Positions 40,401 to 55,400 of a stretch of 64,000 nucleotides of DNA are shown piece after piece. Every line of letters begins with the position of its first letter. Position 1 is the stretch's first letter. The stretch is from Romanomermis culicivorax (taxonomy: Eukaryota; Nematoda; Enoplea; Mermithida; Mermithidae): assembly GCA_963922205.1 (NCBI GenBank), contig CAWUHX010000320.1:248001-312000 (forward strand), written 5' to 3'. Position numbers and translations under genes: made by a program. Below the pieces are notes generated by a model that saw nothing but the letters and a program-made list of their open reading frames with translations, searched no databases and was not told where the DNA came from.

Positions 40401-43400
40401 CAGGGTTGTAGTAGAAACGTAGAATAGGCTGCGAAGTGGTCTGGCATTTGGAGCCGGGATCGGGCTTCTGATGGCATATTAGCTCTGAAAAAGAGCTCAG
40501 TGAGATTGGGCAAGATGACAAAGTTCTTGATGGTACAACTTTCATGTGACTGGTTCATCTCACTGGGGAAATGTTTCTGCAGAGGTATAGAGCCAGAGAT
40601 GTGTTCATGATGATGAAGAAATGTAAATCTCATGAATATTTGCCATAGACAGACTCTAGTAGGCTATATACTGTAGTTCTTATAGTTTTCAATTTTCGTC
40701 TATCTATAAAATACAGTACAATATGCACTGGAGCTATACTGCCTGGTAATGTCACCATCGGCAGCGTCCATTTTTGTCACACATTACTTTTATTTGACAA
40801 ACGATAACATAAATTCTCACAGTAAACCAAGAAAATTGAGCTGCAGTAGTTTACTATAATTATATGGAGTTATCGGGCAATAATAGTTCGCAACTTTGAG
40901 GAATCTTCGATATTTTATTTTCCAGAAGTCACAGATGAACCAAAATCCATTCAACGCCATCGACCGTTTTCAAATATTCAAGACAGTATTCAATGACCTT
41001 TAAAAAATTATTCCACAATCCAGTGGAGGACCGTTTGTGTAAAATCCTGATGATTATCTGCATAGAATTTCAAGATAAATGAAATCATGATGTTTGAAAT
41101 AGAAAGTAAAATACTGAAAATTCGTATCTGTTTTATCAGCGATCGCTTAAATGACCCCAATATCATACATGATTCTTGCAAGATCGACAGAAGATAACAC
41201 TTCGTAGATTCTTCGGGAGTGACCACTCCATAACTTTTTTAGAAGTGACCGCTTCATTATCTCTTTAGAAGTGACCACTGGTAGCCAAACTTCAAATTTT
41301 ACGCCGCAAATAATCAGCATTAATTGATTTTAAAAAACAACGCGGCACATAGGCCAAAGACTGACCTGGCTTTGGGCAACAAACCGATACTTGTTTCTGA
41401 TCGAAATTCCTCATTTGACAACTGTTGTTTCTGGGGCATTGTTCTTCGTCATAAGTTGTGCACCTCATCGAACCGTAATTCGCATCAAACGGAGTCAATT
41501 TTGGAGCGCATAATCCTGTAAGCAATCATATTTTTTTAATTGGTCGAAGTATAAGATGTAGGTGTATCGGCTTTTCTTCAAATTGCCGACCCAGAAGACA
41601 CCACCATACCAACGTGGTTCAGTTAGCTCGAATGTCTTATACCTTAATCCACGTATCTAGGGCAATATTAGAATATCGGACAGGGACTTCAACCGTGTGC
41701 CTTCTACCTACAAGGCAGGCGCACTACTAACTGCAGTGATCGGGGCACATGGAAAGTTCGTAATGTGCTGTGGCAGTTTTATGTTGGGGATGTTCTTATG
41801 GTAGCAGTCATCGCACATCCATGCAGAATTGATATACCGAACCATGTCACAATGAGATGAAGAATGATAGTGATTTTTATTCTTATAATTTCGGCAATAT
41901 TGTCACAGAATGTTATTGGTGTTGACTACAACATATTTATTTATGATTTACAAAATTCTTTATATCATTATTTAACCTCACATTATAATTGTAAATGGGC
42001 GCTGACGAGAAACCATTGGATGGTCCCATTCTTTACTGGACGTCGAGTGTAATGAGTTTCTGGTTTTACTGATCCGTGACGGATATCCGGAAACAATCAA
42101 AATGGTCACGTGATTCTATCAAAGTAAAACGCAAAAAAAATTATGACGGATCCGTCACGGAAATATACTCTGGATGTTTGGAAAATTTTCTAAATAACTG
42201 CCATTTCTCGTCCGTGACGGACAGCTGCCTAAACAGTTTTCTTGGTTCTTCAAACCGGTATCTGCCCCAAATTCAATTGAAACTTGTTTTAAAAGTCACA
42301 ATGTCTGTTTAATGAAATTCATGAAGAAAACTCAGTTTAAGAGTGATGACTGGGAGTTATCATGCGGAAGCAGTCTTGAAAAATATTTCCGGTTTTTTTT
42401 ATTCTAATTTTTTGAATCACTTGGTTTGATTTAAAAAACGATTGAATTAAAAAAAAAAAGATTAAAAAATTCTAGAAACCAGTGCAAGCGATTAGCCCTT
42501 TTAACAATATCGCTAACGTTTTTTCACCTGAGCAGAGAGTAAAAGCCTGGGCTTGAACCATCGCAGCATATGGGTAATCAACTAAACTGATCAAAACAAA
42601 CAGAAGTGTTTTTAAGTTATGGTAAGATGGGGCATATGTCTAATAATGGGGTGAATCATGTGCTGTTGGATTTTGAAGGAGCAGTGAGTCTTTCTTGATT
42701 GTACAAATTAGATATGCAAGGCCCCCGACTGGCAACTATGCCAGATGCCTCAAATATGGCTATACGACATAACCACTGTTTCCGGGATCGAGAGTGAGTA
42801 GTGTGTAGAAGAAGTGCATCCGCCGTTGCCCAGCCAACACGTATCATCAAATCATATACGTGTCTCAGTTAATGCAGTTGGTAACACTTCTTCTGGGGGG
42901 ACTACTGAAGATCGAGCATCATAGCCAGTCAACCCTGCACCCTGCACTGTTTTTCTACTTCGTTACGTAGATCCAATTGGGGTATACAATATATTAGGGG
43001 CATACATGTAATTGGGGGGGGGGGGAAGTGCTATGGGAACCCCCCTCCAGAAATCGTCGACCATATGGCTAGCCATTGGGCGACCACCCACCACCCCAGG
43101 ATGATCCAATCCAATGGCTAGCCATATGGTAGCCGTTGGGACCCCCATACTTTTGGTCGGAAAAATACTGAAAAATGTCAATTTTTTGATTAAAAATGTC
43201 AATTTTTGAACGAAAAATAGTAAAAAATGTGAATTTTCTTGGCGCTTCGCCCCATGGATACATTTTTTCGGTCTTTTTAGGGAAAAATTACTATTTTTTG
43301 AACTATTTTTCGGACTTTTTTCGTGAAAAAATCGATTTTTGTTCCTTGACAGATCCCTCCCCCCCAAAATTTTGGGAATTACTGACCCCCGGCCCCAAAA

Positions 43401-46400
43401 AAGTCGCCCAACCCCCCCCCCCAGACCTCGGGGCTCCATTACATGTATGATTAGGGGTCGTCCCAGCAGGACCGTGGTTGAGGAGGAGAAAGGAGGGGTC
43501 TGGTCCCTCCCAAAAAAGGTTTTTTTGTTCTTAGACTGCATAACTGATGAATAAGCGCATCTTGCTAGGCCAAGTTAAATGAAAAACACTGAACTTACTG
43601 TAAGAAGTTGCGCAATACATGCTAATCTGATCATACGTCGACAAGGCATGACAGTGTTGCCAAGTTGGTGTATTTAATAGTTTTCTTAGCTAAGTATGAC
43701 CAGTACAGTGTGTTTTTCACAATTTTCTATATGTATACTTACAAAAAAATTGCTCGCCCCAAATTATAACACCCAGTTACATGCTTGTGTCCCAGTGCCA
43801 CTTTATGGCTGATGCTGGTGCCCTTGCATGTTTTTTACCTCTTATGAGTCTTGTGTATTCGTTCTCGATGTCATTATAAACGAGTTTGACATACAGTATT
43901 TATTAATTTGTTTTTCGCATGTTACATTGTTTAAGTTAGTTTCATAAAAAAAGTCTGTAAAACGACTGCTTCTAGTCATTCAGCTATTATATAGAATTTT
44001 TTCACCATTTCAATGACCAATGAAATGAAAGCATTGTACAACTATTGTGCTTAGCAAATTAGTCATGGTGGTCTGTCAAGATGAACACAGCTTCAGGCAC
44101 AGCGGCATGAAGAAGCACTTGGCAAGCGATCCACAACACAAAATATTTAGCCAATCAGGAAGTACCAAGAAAGTCAAAAATGAGTTGAGGTCAAATGACC
44201 TCAAAATCTACTATGAGAACATAAAAAGTAAGTACAGATTATAATACATCGTTTTTATGTCCTCACTTATCCTAGTATATTTTTGAAATCTCTGGGCAAA
44301 CACAATTTTTTCTCCCGCGGTGTGGGCATTTTGAATCTAGGTATACTGCTACACACAAATACATAGCGTGAATCGAAAAGTTATACACCGAAGAGCATTA
44401 ACATACACGGACTTGAATAATCACTCAGTATGATCAAATACTCTTCATGGGCCAGCCTACCTTTTATGCAGAATGTGGTACATTCTTGCGCACTTAAGAA
44501 ATTATTATCGCTTCCGCTGCAACCGAGAAATTTGAATGGCCGACAAACACCAGATTTCGAATCGAAAAAATACCGAATCATATTTGTAACATCCTGAGTA
44601 GAATCGCACCACTTTTCCGTCGATGGTGGCTTTGAACACACAGCCACTGAAAAACAGTAAGTAACAGGGTTGGTACACAGTAAATTTTCCATGATATCGA
44701 CCATGAGCTCCGGATTCGGGATACCATATGCTTGCAACGAAGTGATCGGTTTCGTTGCTGTTACCGTTCAGTCTCATTTTCATTCTACGCCAAATTCTTT
44801 TATACTCTATTTATTTTGAAATGATCGATGCAGCAGTCGGAGTTCCCGTAAATGCAGCCTTACTAAAAATTAAGAAATCAATTTTGATAATCTTGAAATA
44901 GTTGAAAAGATTGATCATCAAAGAGTCTGTATCATGAAGGAAAAATTTATTGAATAGAGTCAACGAACCTTTCATAAACTGTAGAAATTTGGCTCCGACT
45001 TCGCTGCATCGATCATTTCAAAGTGAATGGGTATAACATAAGTTTGACCTGTTGCTTTGAGGAGGTTTCATTCTTCTAACTTGGGAAGAAATTGTTCTTC
45101 TAAATTACTCTATTGCGTGGCGTGAGAAACTGAACACATTCCAATGCCCAAAGGGGTCTGAATCTTTTTCAGAGTTAATACACTAGAGACTTCTCAAATC
45201 ACAAATCGGTGGGATCTTGAGGTAGTTCTCAGCCAGAACGATGATCGAAAGATCATGCGGCTTAAGACAAAATGTCTGAGAGAATTTAGCATCTGTGATG
45301 ATGAGTTGTGATAAGTAAAAACAAAAATATACCTTCTGGTATTTTTCGACGCAGAGAACGAATTTGACATCTATTTTGCATGGAAGTATAAATTAGGTAT
45401 GCCACAGTAAAGTGGAATAAATTTACGAGTTTCTCTCATGTTTGGCGCATTTTCTTCCAGTATATACCTATTGTTGTGCGAATACTATAGTTTCATAAAT
45501 TTTGACCTGTGGTACTAAGAGGAGCCCCTAATTGTTTGCATTGAAATTCATCGGCCCTGTATTTAATGATGCCTTTGGACGGATCGTTAGAGTTGATTCT
45601 TTTAGGGGAAAAATTATAACATTTCTGGAAAAAAGCATGCCAACACGTTAATCCTGCGAAGAAACACGGAAGATTTATACAGTATGTATTCCTGCCTTGG
45701 TGGCACAATATATCAAGAAATGACAAAAATTGAGGTGATCAAAAATTAAAAAAATTGTTGCCATTACAGGGTTTCTCTTGACAAAATCGTGTCATCGTAT
45801 CAACCCAAATTTTACAGTTTGAAACGGCATCAGATTACGGTAACAAGAAAGCTAAGATGATAACACGGGCGTTGACGAACGGAGAATGAACCGCCCTGGC
45901 AAGAGTGAGTCTGTAAATGAGAGCAAGCTAAATTTCGCACAGATGGTTTCTCCAAATCACAAAATACACTCAAAAAGACATAGATTAATTCGTTTCTATC
46001 GTTGACGAGCTGTCTTCTTAATATTTTAGAAGGAACTGATTTTTTGCTTTACAGCAACGATGTAAAGTTCTGAAGTTTGGAAAATGCTGACTTCTGACTG
46101 CATTTCTTACTTTCGCTGTAATATTCGACAGCTTTTCGCAAAAAATCAACTTTAGCGATTGTTGTTTGTTGATCAAAGTTGATCAAAGTCAACATTAAAC
46201 ACAATGTCAAAGAATTTTGGTGTAAACCGTTGCTGACTCATCTGGGTAATGCTGGACAAAAATCGATGGACCAATCGTATTCGTACAGCAATAAGTACAT
46301 AAAAATCTGATTTCTAGTTTACAGTAGTTTTTAGTAGCATGTCGAATCAATACTTGCATGCAAATAAATGTCAGATTCATTCAGTTTTCGGCGGACTTCC

Positions 46401-49400
46401 AGGTAAATAAATATCAAAACTATCATATCGATATTTTTTGAGGTATAGTTTTGTTTTGACTTATCACAACAAATCTAGATCCAGTTAGACATTGTGTCTT
46501 AAGATATCGCGGATTTTCCTTTACAACCTAGTTTGAGTTCAAATGATGCTGTTTCCGAATTAAAGTGGAACCCGAGCAACAATAAATTAATCGAATTTCA
46601 ATTATCACATATTTTTCATCTCACAATCGTACTCGTATATCAGCATGAGCAAAATTTTGGAACCAAAACTTCTGGTCAACATATTTCGGTTCAACGAAAA
46701 TGTTTATACTTGTAGATCAGAAGCCGGTTTCATCAAAGAGACTTAAGATACAGCTGAGCAGCAGGTTGAGCTGTAGCTTAACTCTATATGTTATAGCATT
46801 GTCGTTAAGCTGCAGCTCAGCTGTAGCTTAACTCACACGCACAAAACATATCGGGGAAAGTTAAAAGCTACAGCTTAAGCTGCAGCTCAGCTGGAACTTA
46901 AGTCTCTTTGATGAAACCGGCCCCAGGACAAGATCGTGTCATGGAACAATTGCTGCAAAAGTTTTTGATCATGCCGCGAAGAGTATCCAAACGGCAAATT
47001 ATTGTTGAAAAGCATCATTCCATAAATCATTCGCAGATTGTATGTCAACAACACGTCTGGCACTCCTCGAGAAAATATTTTTGCCAAAAATCTATGATTT
47101 ACAAAAAGTTACTGCGTCGAAGAGATAATGTACCAGTAAATAGGATCACATTCTCCTGTTTTCGCATACTGAGGTAGTGGCATATTGTTTTTTTCTACAG
47201 ACCGCGACACCCAAATAAGGACTTTTCAAAATGAGCAAGGTTTTTTCTTTCGAACCACAACAAATCTGCTATCATTCCATAGACCTCGTTGAGATCTTAT
47301 CAAAAAATTTCTTTAAAGTAGTGTATCTTTATTTTTGGCGGAGTTACAGATAGTCAAAGTCTTGCTAGTTGACCTCCACCACTGTTGATGTGTGGTCACA
47401 TACCTGCATCCGGACAGCAAACTTCGCCTTTCACCGATGGGAAGCACGTATATCCGTAAGGGCAGTTATCTGCACCAACTTCGCACGCCTTATAACCATT
47501 CCTGTCGGTCGAAGTTACCGGGTCACCGACGGGGCAGATTTTGTCCTTGTTTTCCTCAACAAACGTCGACGATTCTCTATTGATTGCCGAATTTTTCGAC
47601 ACTGCTTGTTCGTCTTTTCCTAATGACGAACAACAAATCATCGTCGAAGATCTACCAGAGATTTTTTGACAATCGAAACCAATGGGGCATTGGTTGGACG
47701 CATCGTTTAAAGTACATTTCTTAGGTAGGTTAGTATGAGGGCTGAGGTAGGCGATTTTGGAGTTTGGACAACCTGGAAAAGTCGGATACGGATTGTGAAT
47801 TGTTGCAAAATGTCACATGACTGACCTGCAGAAACTCCACAACAAACGAATCTATGAATAACAAGCGAAATTTGACAAAAATAACCAGTAGGGCACGACT
47901 TTTGATCCTCTGGTATACAATAAACAGGCTGTTGATCAGTCACTTGTTTCAACATGATTTGGCCGGAAGCACAAAATCCTGCATCGGCTGAAATACAACT
48001 GAAAAAATTTGTTCGGCTCATATTCTATGCATCGGAAAATCTTACATGGTGTCTGGTAAGCCACATTCGCCCAGTTACTGTGCATATTTTCCAATCGTTT
48101 GTCGTACTTATAGCTGCAACATTGGTGTCGATTCTTCGATTCGATAAACAGGCAACGGGCGCCGCGCGGACACTGATTTGGTTCCCATGGTTCGTCGGAG
48201 CAAGACGTGGAAGAACCGACTACGTTGTCCACCATCATATAGCCCGATGGGCAATGCTCTATAAAAAACAATGTTCAAATATGGAAGAAAGGGTAGGAAT
48301 TGTGATTATTAATTTACATGCCCGACTATCAAAATTATTGACCACATGATTACTGTCACATCGATCAGAAAACATATCTTGAGGTACTGTAAGTTGCTGC
48401 TAGGCTCTCGATGTCTTTGGAATACTTATAAATCAGGTGACTGTGTGATTACAAGTACGAAGTTTACTGGGTCTCAAACATAAGAGCGAAAACAATGGAT
48501 TTTTTTTACCAAAAAGTCCCACTTGATTTTTTCTTTGTACTTAAAAAACGAATGTAATACTTGAAAAACGTGTTTGAAATTTCTCATGAACCACTAAGAA
48601 ATTGCGCACCATAAATCAAGTTTTGAATCACAATATTCGAGATTGCGACGGGAAAATCAAATTAAAATCGAATGCTCGATTTCAACATTTAACACTCGAA
48701 AAATCATCTTGATTACAAAAAAAATAACTATCTTGATTATTTTCATCATGATCACTTTTTTGAAATGAAGATTTAAGAATCAAGATCGCTGACCAATCAG
48801 AACGGAGCACGTTCGGCGATCAATATTATGTTCCGCCTACTAATGCCCATGAAAATTTTTGAACCTAACGGAAGGCGTTGCCCTATGTTTATATATATGT
48901 AACGGAAATTTAAAAGTGGACTTCTGAGGTCAGGGTCCGCTGAATGAAGGCGCCCCGACTTTTGCGGTGGCAGCATCAAAGGGGGGTTATTTTTCAAGGG
49001 GAATCCGATGAAGATATTGATTTTTCGAAAAAATCTAATCTTTATCGTTTTTTGTTAGGTTCCTGAGCAGCTAGAGAATGACAATACAACAACTGACGAA
49101 AGGAAAATTTTGGATTATTTTCCGACATTACCGCATTTTAGATAAAAAACAAGGATATTTGACATATTTCTGAGAAATTTCAAAAAATAAAAACATTTGT
49201 GATGAAAAACCTCCCGTGCGAAATAACCTCTCCCCCCTACAACACAATCCTCGTAAAAATCAAGGACACCCTCATCAAGCATGCCCTGACCTTAGATATT
49301 GACCTGAAATGTTCCGCTACATACATATAAGCATAGGAGGCGGAGCAAGACGTTTTTGGTTAGTTTAAAAACTTTGCATGGACAAGGAAAGGCGGAACAA

Positions 49401-52400
49401 TTTTTTGTAATCAAGCTGCAACTTGAATACTTTCCTTTGTAATCATGATGCCACTTGATTAGTTTTTTTCTAACCAAGATGATTTCTCTGGTGTTAAATC
49501 TCGCGTGTGCGATTTTAACATCATTTTTCCATCCCAATCTTGAATATTGCGAAACAAAATTTGATTCATTGTGTGCAATTTTTTAATATGTCATGAGTAC
49601 CTTTGAACACATTTTTCAAATTGAGATGAAAAAATCAAGGGGCCCTTCACGTATTCCGTAAATTCTAGTTACAGATAGCTCTAATCACTTTTCTGAAAAT
49701 CCAGTTATCAGGGTGTCTTTTGAGTTAACGGACTCATGTATTGACTTTGACTCACCGCGGTTTAGTTCATCGTTGTCTTCCTTCTGTTTGGCATATCGAT
49801 CATTTTTACAGCAAAAATGCAAATTTGACCCCGACTTGGCCAGACAGCCGTATCCCGCAGGGCACAGAGTTGGCATATTCGGTCGACACATCATGGGGAA
49901 ATTTTCGTAGAACCACGGTTCTCGACTGCGACCGCATGCTTCGTTGGCTTGTATGATCATTTTCACTGTGAAACATGCACTGCCGTGAAATACTGGCTAC
50001 TACATATTTTATACATTTTATTTGTCTGAGTGACACTGTGAGTAATTTCAAAGAAAATTACTATTTACAGCTGTGCGACATTTAATTTTAATTTAGAGCT
50101 CGGAAAAAGTTGGAAAACAAAAACGGATTATTGTCGAAAATTCTAAATTCCCTGATGCCCTTTTAGAACAGAGACTCGAAGACTTTGGCGACCACTTCTG
50201 ACTTACTTCTGTTGTTACTGAATTTATAATCGAGCTCCTTTTCTCCCTTGTTGAACCTTCGATTATCGATCGTCGTGATTTTGGGCGTCATTTGACAACA
50301 ATAACTGGCTCCAAATTTCTCGTTGTACGAACAGGCGAAATTTTCCGGGCAATGATTGGTCAACGAGCATTGAACAGGTCTGTTGTCTTGTATCATAACG
50401 TTGGTTGATCCGCACATATCCTCTAGAAAATAAACTAATGCTAATCAATTTATGTGCATGCATCTGCAACTGAATCGGTATCTTTCCGAAGCTTCGGGGA
50501 AATTCAAGACCTCGAGTCTTGAATTGAATTGAACCTCGAGGACATGACATGATGTCATTAAAAGCCACCAATGTCCAAAATTCCGATCGGTATTTTTTCA
50601 CATGCTTTCATTTTTCAGACAAGAATCAAAAATCCAGATCTCGGACAAGAACATCAGGAAATGCGATTCTCTTGTGCTCCAATGTGAGTTTTGCGAAAAA
50701 TTTTCAGCGATAAACGACACTTTAAAAGTAATTAATTCTAGGGTCTATCTCTACTTGGAAATCTTCTATAGTCTATTCATTTTCAAATGAGCTTCGGAAA
50801 GCAAAATAATCCGCAGAAATAGGTGAGCAGACTATGAACCTGCATCGAAGGCCGAAGATTTTTTTCTCAATTTGTTCGTCTTACTCCTGCAGTCAACTCA
50901 AGAGAAAGAAATGCCCGTATACGCAGGTTGCTTATTTTCTTTCTCGATAACCAAAAGAAAGATTTTCTCACATACAAGCAGCAAATTTTTCCATTTATAT
51001 TTGTAAAATATGTGAAACTTTTTGCTTGGTATGCACTTTTAAGAGTTTTGAAATGTCTAATTTTTTCAGAAAAATCGTTAAATTACAGCATGATTACGAC
51101 CTCTTTTTCCTCTTTTGTTCCCATTTTCCATGATCATCTTCTTGATCAATGTTAGGGTTCGAATCTGCTGAGAGTCAGTCAAAATCTGCTGAGCGTCCAG
51201 ACCATACATGCACGAGGGGGATTGGGAGGGTTTTGACCCCCAGCAGATTTGACTACTTCGGCAATGATCGGGAAGATGACGAAAGAAAATGAGCAAGAGT
51301 GAAGAGAAAGTTGTCATAAAAATGGGAATGATGCCGTAGTTTAACAATTTTTCTAAACAAAGCATACTTGAAGTCCAAAAAAGTAACATTTAAACTTTAA
51401 AAAGTGCAGTCTAGGCAAATAAGTTCATATATCTGACTGGTATAGAATGAAGAATATGCTGCTTGGATGTTAGAAAACCTATCTATAATCTTTTTTTGTT
51501 GTCATGAACAAAAAAAAATTTTGTGTTCCATCCCCTGTCCTGGCTGACCCCCAGCAGAATTTCTATGCTGTACATGTATGGTCCAGACCCTCCAACCTCC
51601 TCCACAATGTGCATGTATGATTAAAAGGAGCTGCAAATTTACGAGTCTACCCAAATAATCATTAACAATTCATGTAAAAAATTTGCTTATTTCTACCAAT
51701 TTACGATTTGGAAGCATTTATAGAAAACTTTCCAATCTATTGGATGTCCGATCAAAGTCGGAAGCTTTTTTTGGAAGCATTTATAGAAAAGCTTCCAACC
51801 TATTGGATGTCGAATTCCAACCTATTGGATATTGAATTTGGAAGCATTTGTAGAAAAGATTCCAACCTATTGGATGTCCGATCAAAGTCGGATCACGTAC
51901 ACCACAATGAGGATCGATTCGAGCCATGAATTGTGAGTTACACTAAAGGCTCGAAAGAGTTAGTTATCGAACTCTTTTTTGTATGTATACAATATAAAGG
52001 AAAAAATCCTCAGTTTGATACATGAAATTGAGATGGGTGCCATAAGTATTCTCTCCATGGATTGTCCCCAAGACCTGTCTATTGGACCGGGGCACGAGGC
52101 TCCGTGGTATAAAACCGCGCAAAATATCAATTTTTTGATGAAAAATTGATATCTTTGAGCAAACATTTCGATTTTTCGGCATATCATCCCTAAATGAAAA
52201 TTTGTATCAAATTTTGAATCAAAGAAAGTTTTCGAACCATTTTTTGACTTTCGAAACAAAAGGCAAAAAATACTCGAATATATTTCGGGTGCGAGTCCGT
52301 CGACCTCCACAACTCCGGGTCCCCTATTTGAAAAGTAGTTGGTGTCTTAACGTTCTGGCTCCTAAAAACTTATTTTTCACGTCCAAGTATAAAACTGAAA

Positions 52401-55400
52401 ACAAACAAGTGACAGACCAGCCTCATAAGGTTTTAGTCTGAATAATGCAAAAGTCCCCATAATTTCGTGTCTTCACTTGAATTAAAACTGCATTTGCAGT
52501 GGACACTGATGAAAGTGCATAATTAATTATTGTATATTTCTCTTAGAATGCTTCTGAATAATAAAGCAGGGAAACAAGTACTATTTTTAAATCAGGTTTT
52601 TTAAACTTCGAAAAATTGGTGCTGTCGTCAAAATAGCTTTCGCAAAGGTTTTACATGCCCACAAATTTCCAGCCATGCGTGACATTTTTTTCAGAAGAAA
52701 ATAAAAAATTGAAACGATTGCTCATCAGTTTTATTTAGAAACATTTCACGAAAAATATGCCATTTTTATATTTTGTCAAAGTAATCTTCACTTGGATTGT
52801 GAAATGTGGGCATATTCAACTAACCTTAAAGAATTTTTGAGTGAAAATTCCATCAGTAAATCTCTGTGGAAAAAATTATAGTATCAGAAAAAAGACTGAA
52901 AAATAATCCGGCCCATTCGTGTTTGAATAGCGTATTTGCAAATGCTTACCATCCTGCAGCTTTTCGTAACAACAAAAGCTTATATCTTCCGCTTTGGAAT
53001 GCAATTTGCATTGAAATTCCGATGGACAATGTGAATCGCTGATACATAACCTCGGTTTACCAGAACTTTTGTCTGCATAATAGTGACTTTTGGGACAAAT
53101 TGCGGACACTGAAATTAAAATTGAGTTCTTTTTGTAAATCCATTCTCTTCCGACGAAAAATCGGGAAATTACGTTTGATGCACAAAGAATTGACTCCTAC
53201 GTAACCGAGGGCGCATTGACACTTGCTGTTTTTACAGAACATGCCGTCGATGCAGTCGTAGTCGTTGTCGCAAAAGTTGCCAGATCTGGATGGTTTTATG
53301 GCTAAAAAATTCACAAATTGACATGCAACAATCTTTTTTGGGGGTTTAGAGCAGGGTTTTTTTTCCGCACGCCTTCATCCGCACCGTGCGGAAATGACCC
53401 AAAATTTTTTCCGCACACGAAAATTTTTTCCGTTCGAAATTTAAATCATTTGAAAAATGTGTGAAATGAGCGAAAATTATAGATTGCTAAGAAAATAATG
53501 GAAAGTATCTGTTTTTCTAGCTCAAAAACATTATTTTAGATAAATTGAGCAAAATTAATAGTTGCTGCTGTCATTTGCGTGATTAGAGCTGAAGATTTAT
53601 AGATTTCAATTGATTTTCCAATTGATTCAATTTCTACATTTTGATATTCTAGAATGCTGGAAAATAAGCCTTTTCAACCTTTATCTCTAAAATAAAAGGT
53701 TTGCATTTTCAGTCGAAAATCGTGTAGTTTCCCAATGACAAAATTTGTGTTCACAAAGTTCAGAAAACTTCAAGTGAGAGAAAGAATTCATGAAGATCAA
53801 TATTAAATCTCAATTTTCAACAAAATCCGAACCTAATACTGAAGATTACTAATTGATGAATGGGATGAGGAACTTCAAATCATGAAAACCATGCACACTT
53901 AACTTCCGATGGGTCACACCAGAAAATTTTTGAACAAAGGAGCTACTGAAATGTTGGAAAATGTATTCTACAGATAATTTGTAATACTTTTGGTTTAGAT
54001 TTTTCCTAGAAAAATGATGGTATTAAATAAATGTGTGGGGAAATGTGGGAAAAATATTAGCAAATTCGTATGAAAATTCCAATTCACGCTACAAAGTGAC
54101 GAGTTTTACTCACTCTAGCAGAGACATATAAGATTGATGGAAACAATCAGGGACAACCGAGAAATCAAAGTAAACTTCTTTTTGGCTGCGCTTCAGCTAA
54201 AGTGTAGTTAATATTATAAATTATTTTCTTTGCCGGCGCGAAGCGCCGAAAAAATTTGACATTTTGACCATCTAAATTGCACCAAAATGCACCTTTTCAT
54301 CAATGCCAGCAGTAGAAACGCCCAAAAAAATTCCCGTTTTGTGCGGAAAATGCCCAAAAATTTTTCCGCCTAGCCCAAAAAAAGTCCGCACTGTGCGGAA
54401 AAAACCCTGGTTTAGAGTCATTGAAATCGCTTGTTTCAGGAGTCAAAGGTAGAAATTACAGAAAAGTGGAGAGTTGTATTGAGGAACATGATTTACATAT
54501 ATTATGGATTCAGAAATTCAGAATAGGTTTCGGAAAACTAAAGAAAAATAATTGGCGCATGAGTTTCTTGCAAAATTTTAATTACAATTTTGTAATATTA
54601 AACGAACGGGTTCCGAAATTTCCTTAATTTTGCGACTTTCGGATACAATTTTTTTCGATTATCACTCACAGATATACAATAATTTTATTTGTTATAGAAA
54701 TTCTGATTACTGGAATACATCACGGGTATGCAATAATTGACAATTTGAAAAACACGAAGATGAGAAAAAATAAAATATCGGAAAATCGGGGTGAGAAGCC
54801 ATTGAACAGTTTCTAATTCTAAATTTTATTATATTGTATGGAGATTCTATGAACGCAGTTTCTGAGAAGTTCAATTATGACAAGCCAAAAATTAATCATG
54901 TCCAAAAATGGTGTATTCCCAAGTGAGCGATTCCCAAATGAGCGATTCCCAAATGGGCGATTCCCAAGTGAGCGAATTCCCAAGTGAGCGAATTCCCAAT
55001 TAAGCGAATTCACATTTGAGCGATTCTCATGTAAGCGATTCCCAATTGAGCGAATTCTTAAGTGAGCGAATTACCAATTGGGCGATTCCAAGTGAGCGAT
55101 CGTGGATGTAATAACATTTTCTTCATATTTTGCTTCTTTATCCAACATTGTTCTTTGTATATATTTCTTTTTTTGTCTTTCGCTTTCTTGGTGTATTTTT
55201 AATGCTTTCGTTTATGTATGTTTCAACGTTTTCATCTTTTGTCTATGCTTTCTTTCCTTTTCGTTTTTCTTGTCATCTACTTTTTTGCTCATGAAACAAA
55301 ACATTACAAGTCGTCATTTTAAATAACCGTAATCTCCTGTATAATTCTAGTACAGTTCTACATCCTTGAGTCTTATGTCGTTGTATGCTGAAACAAACAA

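Noticed and set aside
42963-43541. 192-codon minus-strand open frame
   Set aside because: It crosses homopolymer runs and palindromes, has low-complexity composition and no domain, and lies inside an intron of a well-supported gene.
47954-48349. 131-codon plus-strand frame
   Set aside because: It is the antisense shadow of exons 7 and 8 of the cysteine-rich gene, whose splice sites and cysteine pattern are clear.
54914-55105. Regular short repeats that could be taken for a CRISPR array
   Set aside because: Units of 15-16 bp are contiguous without spacers, occur inverted on the other side and belong to a foldback transposon in a eukaryotic genome.
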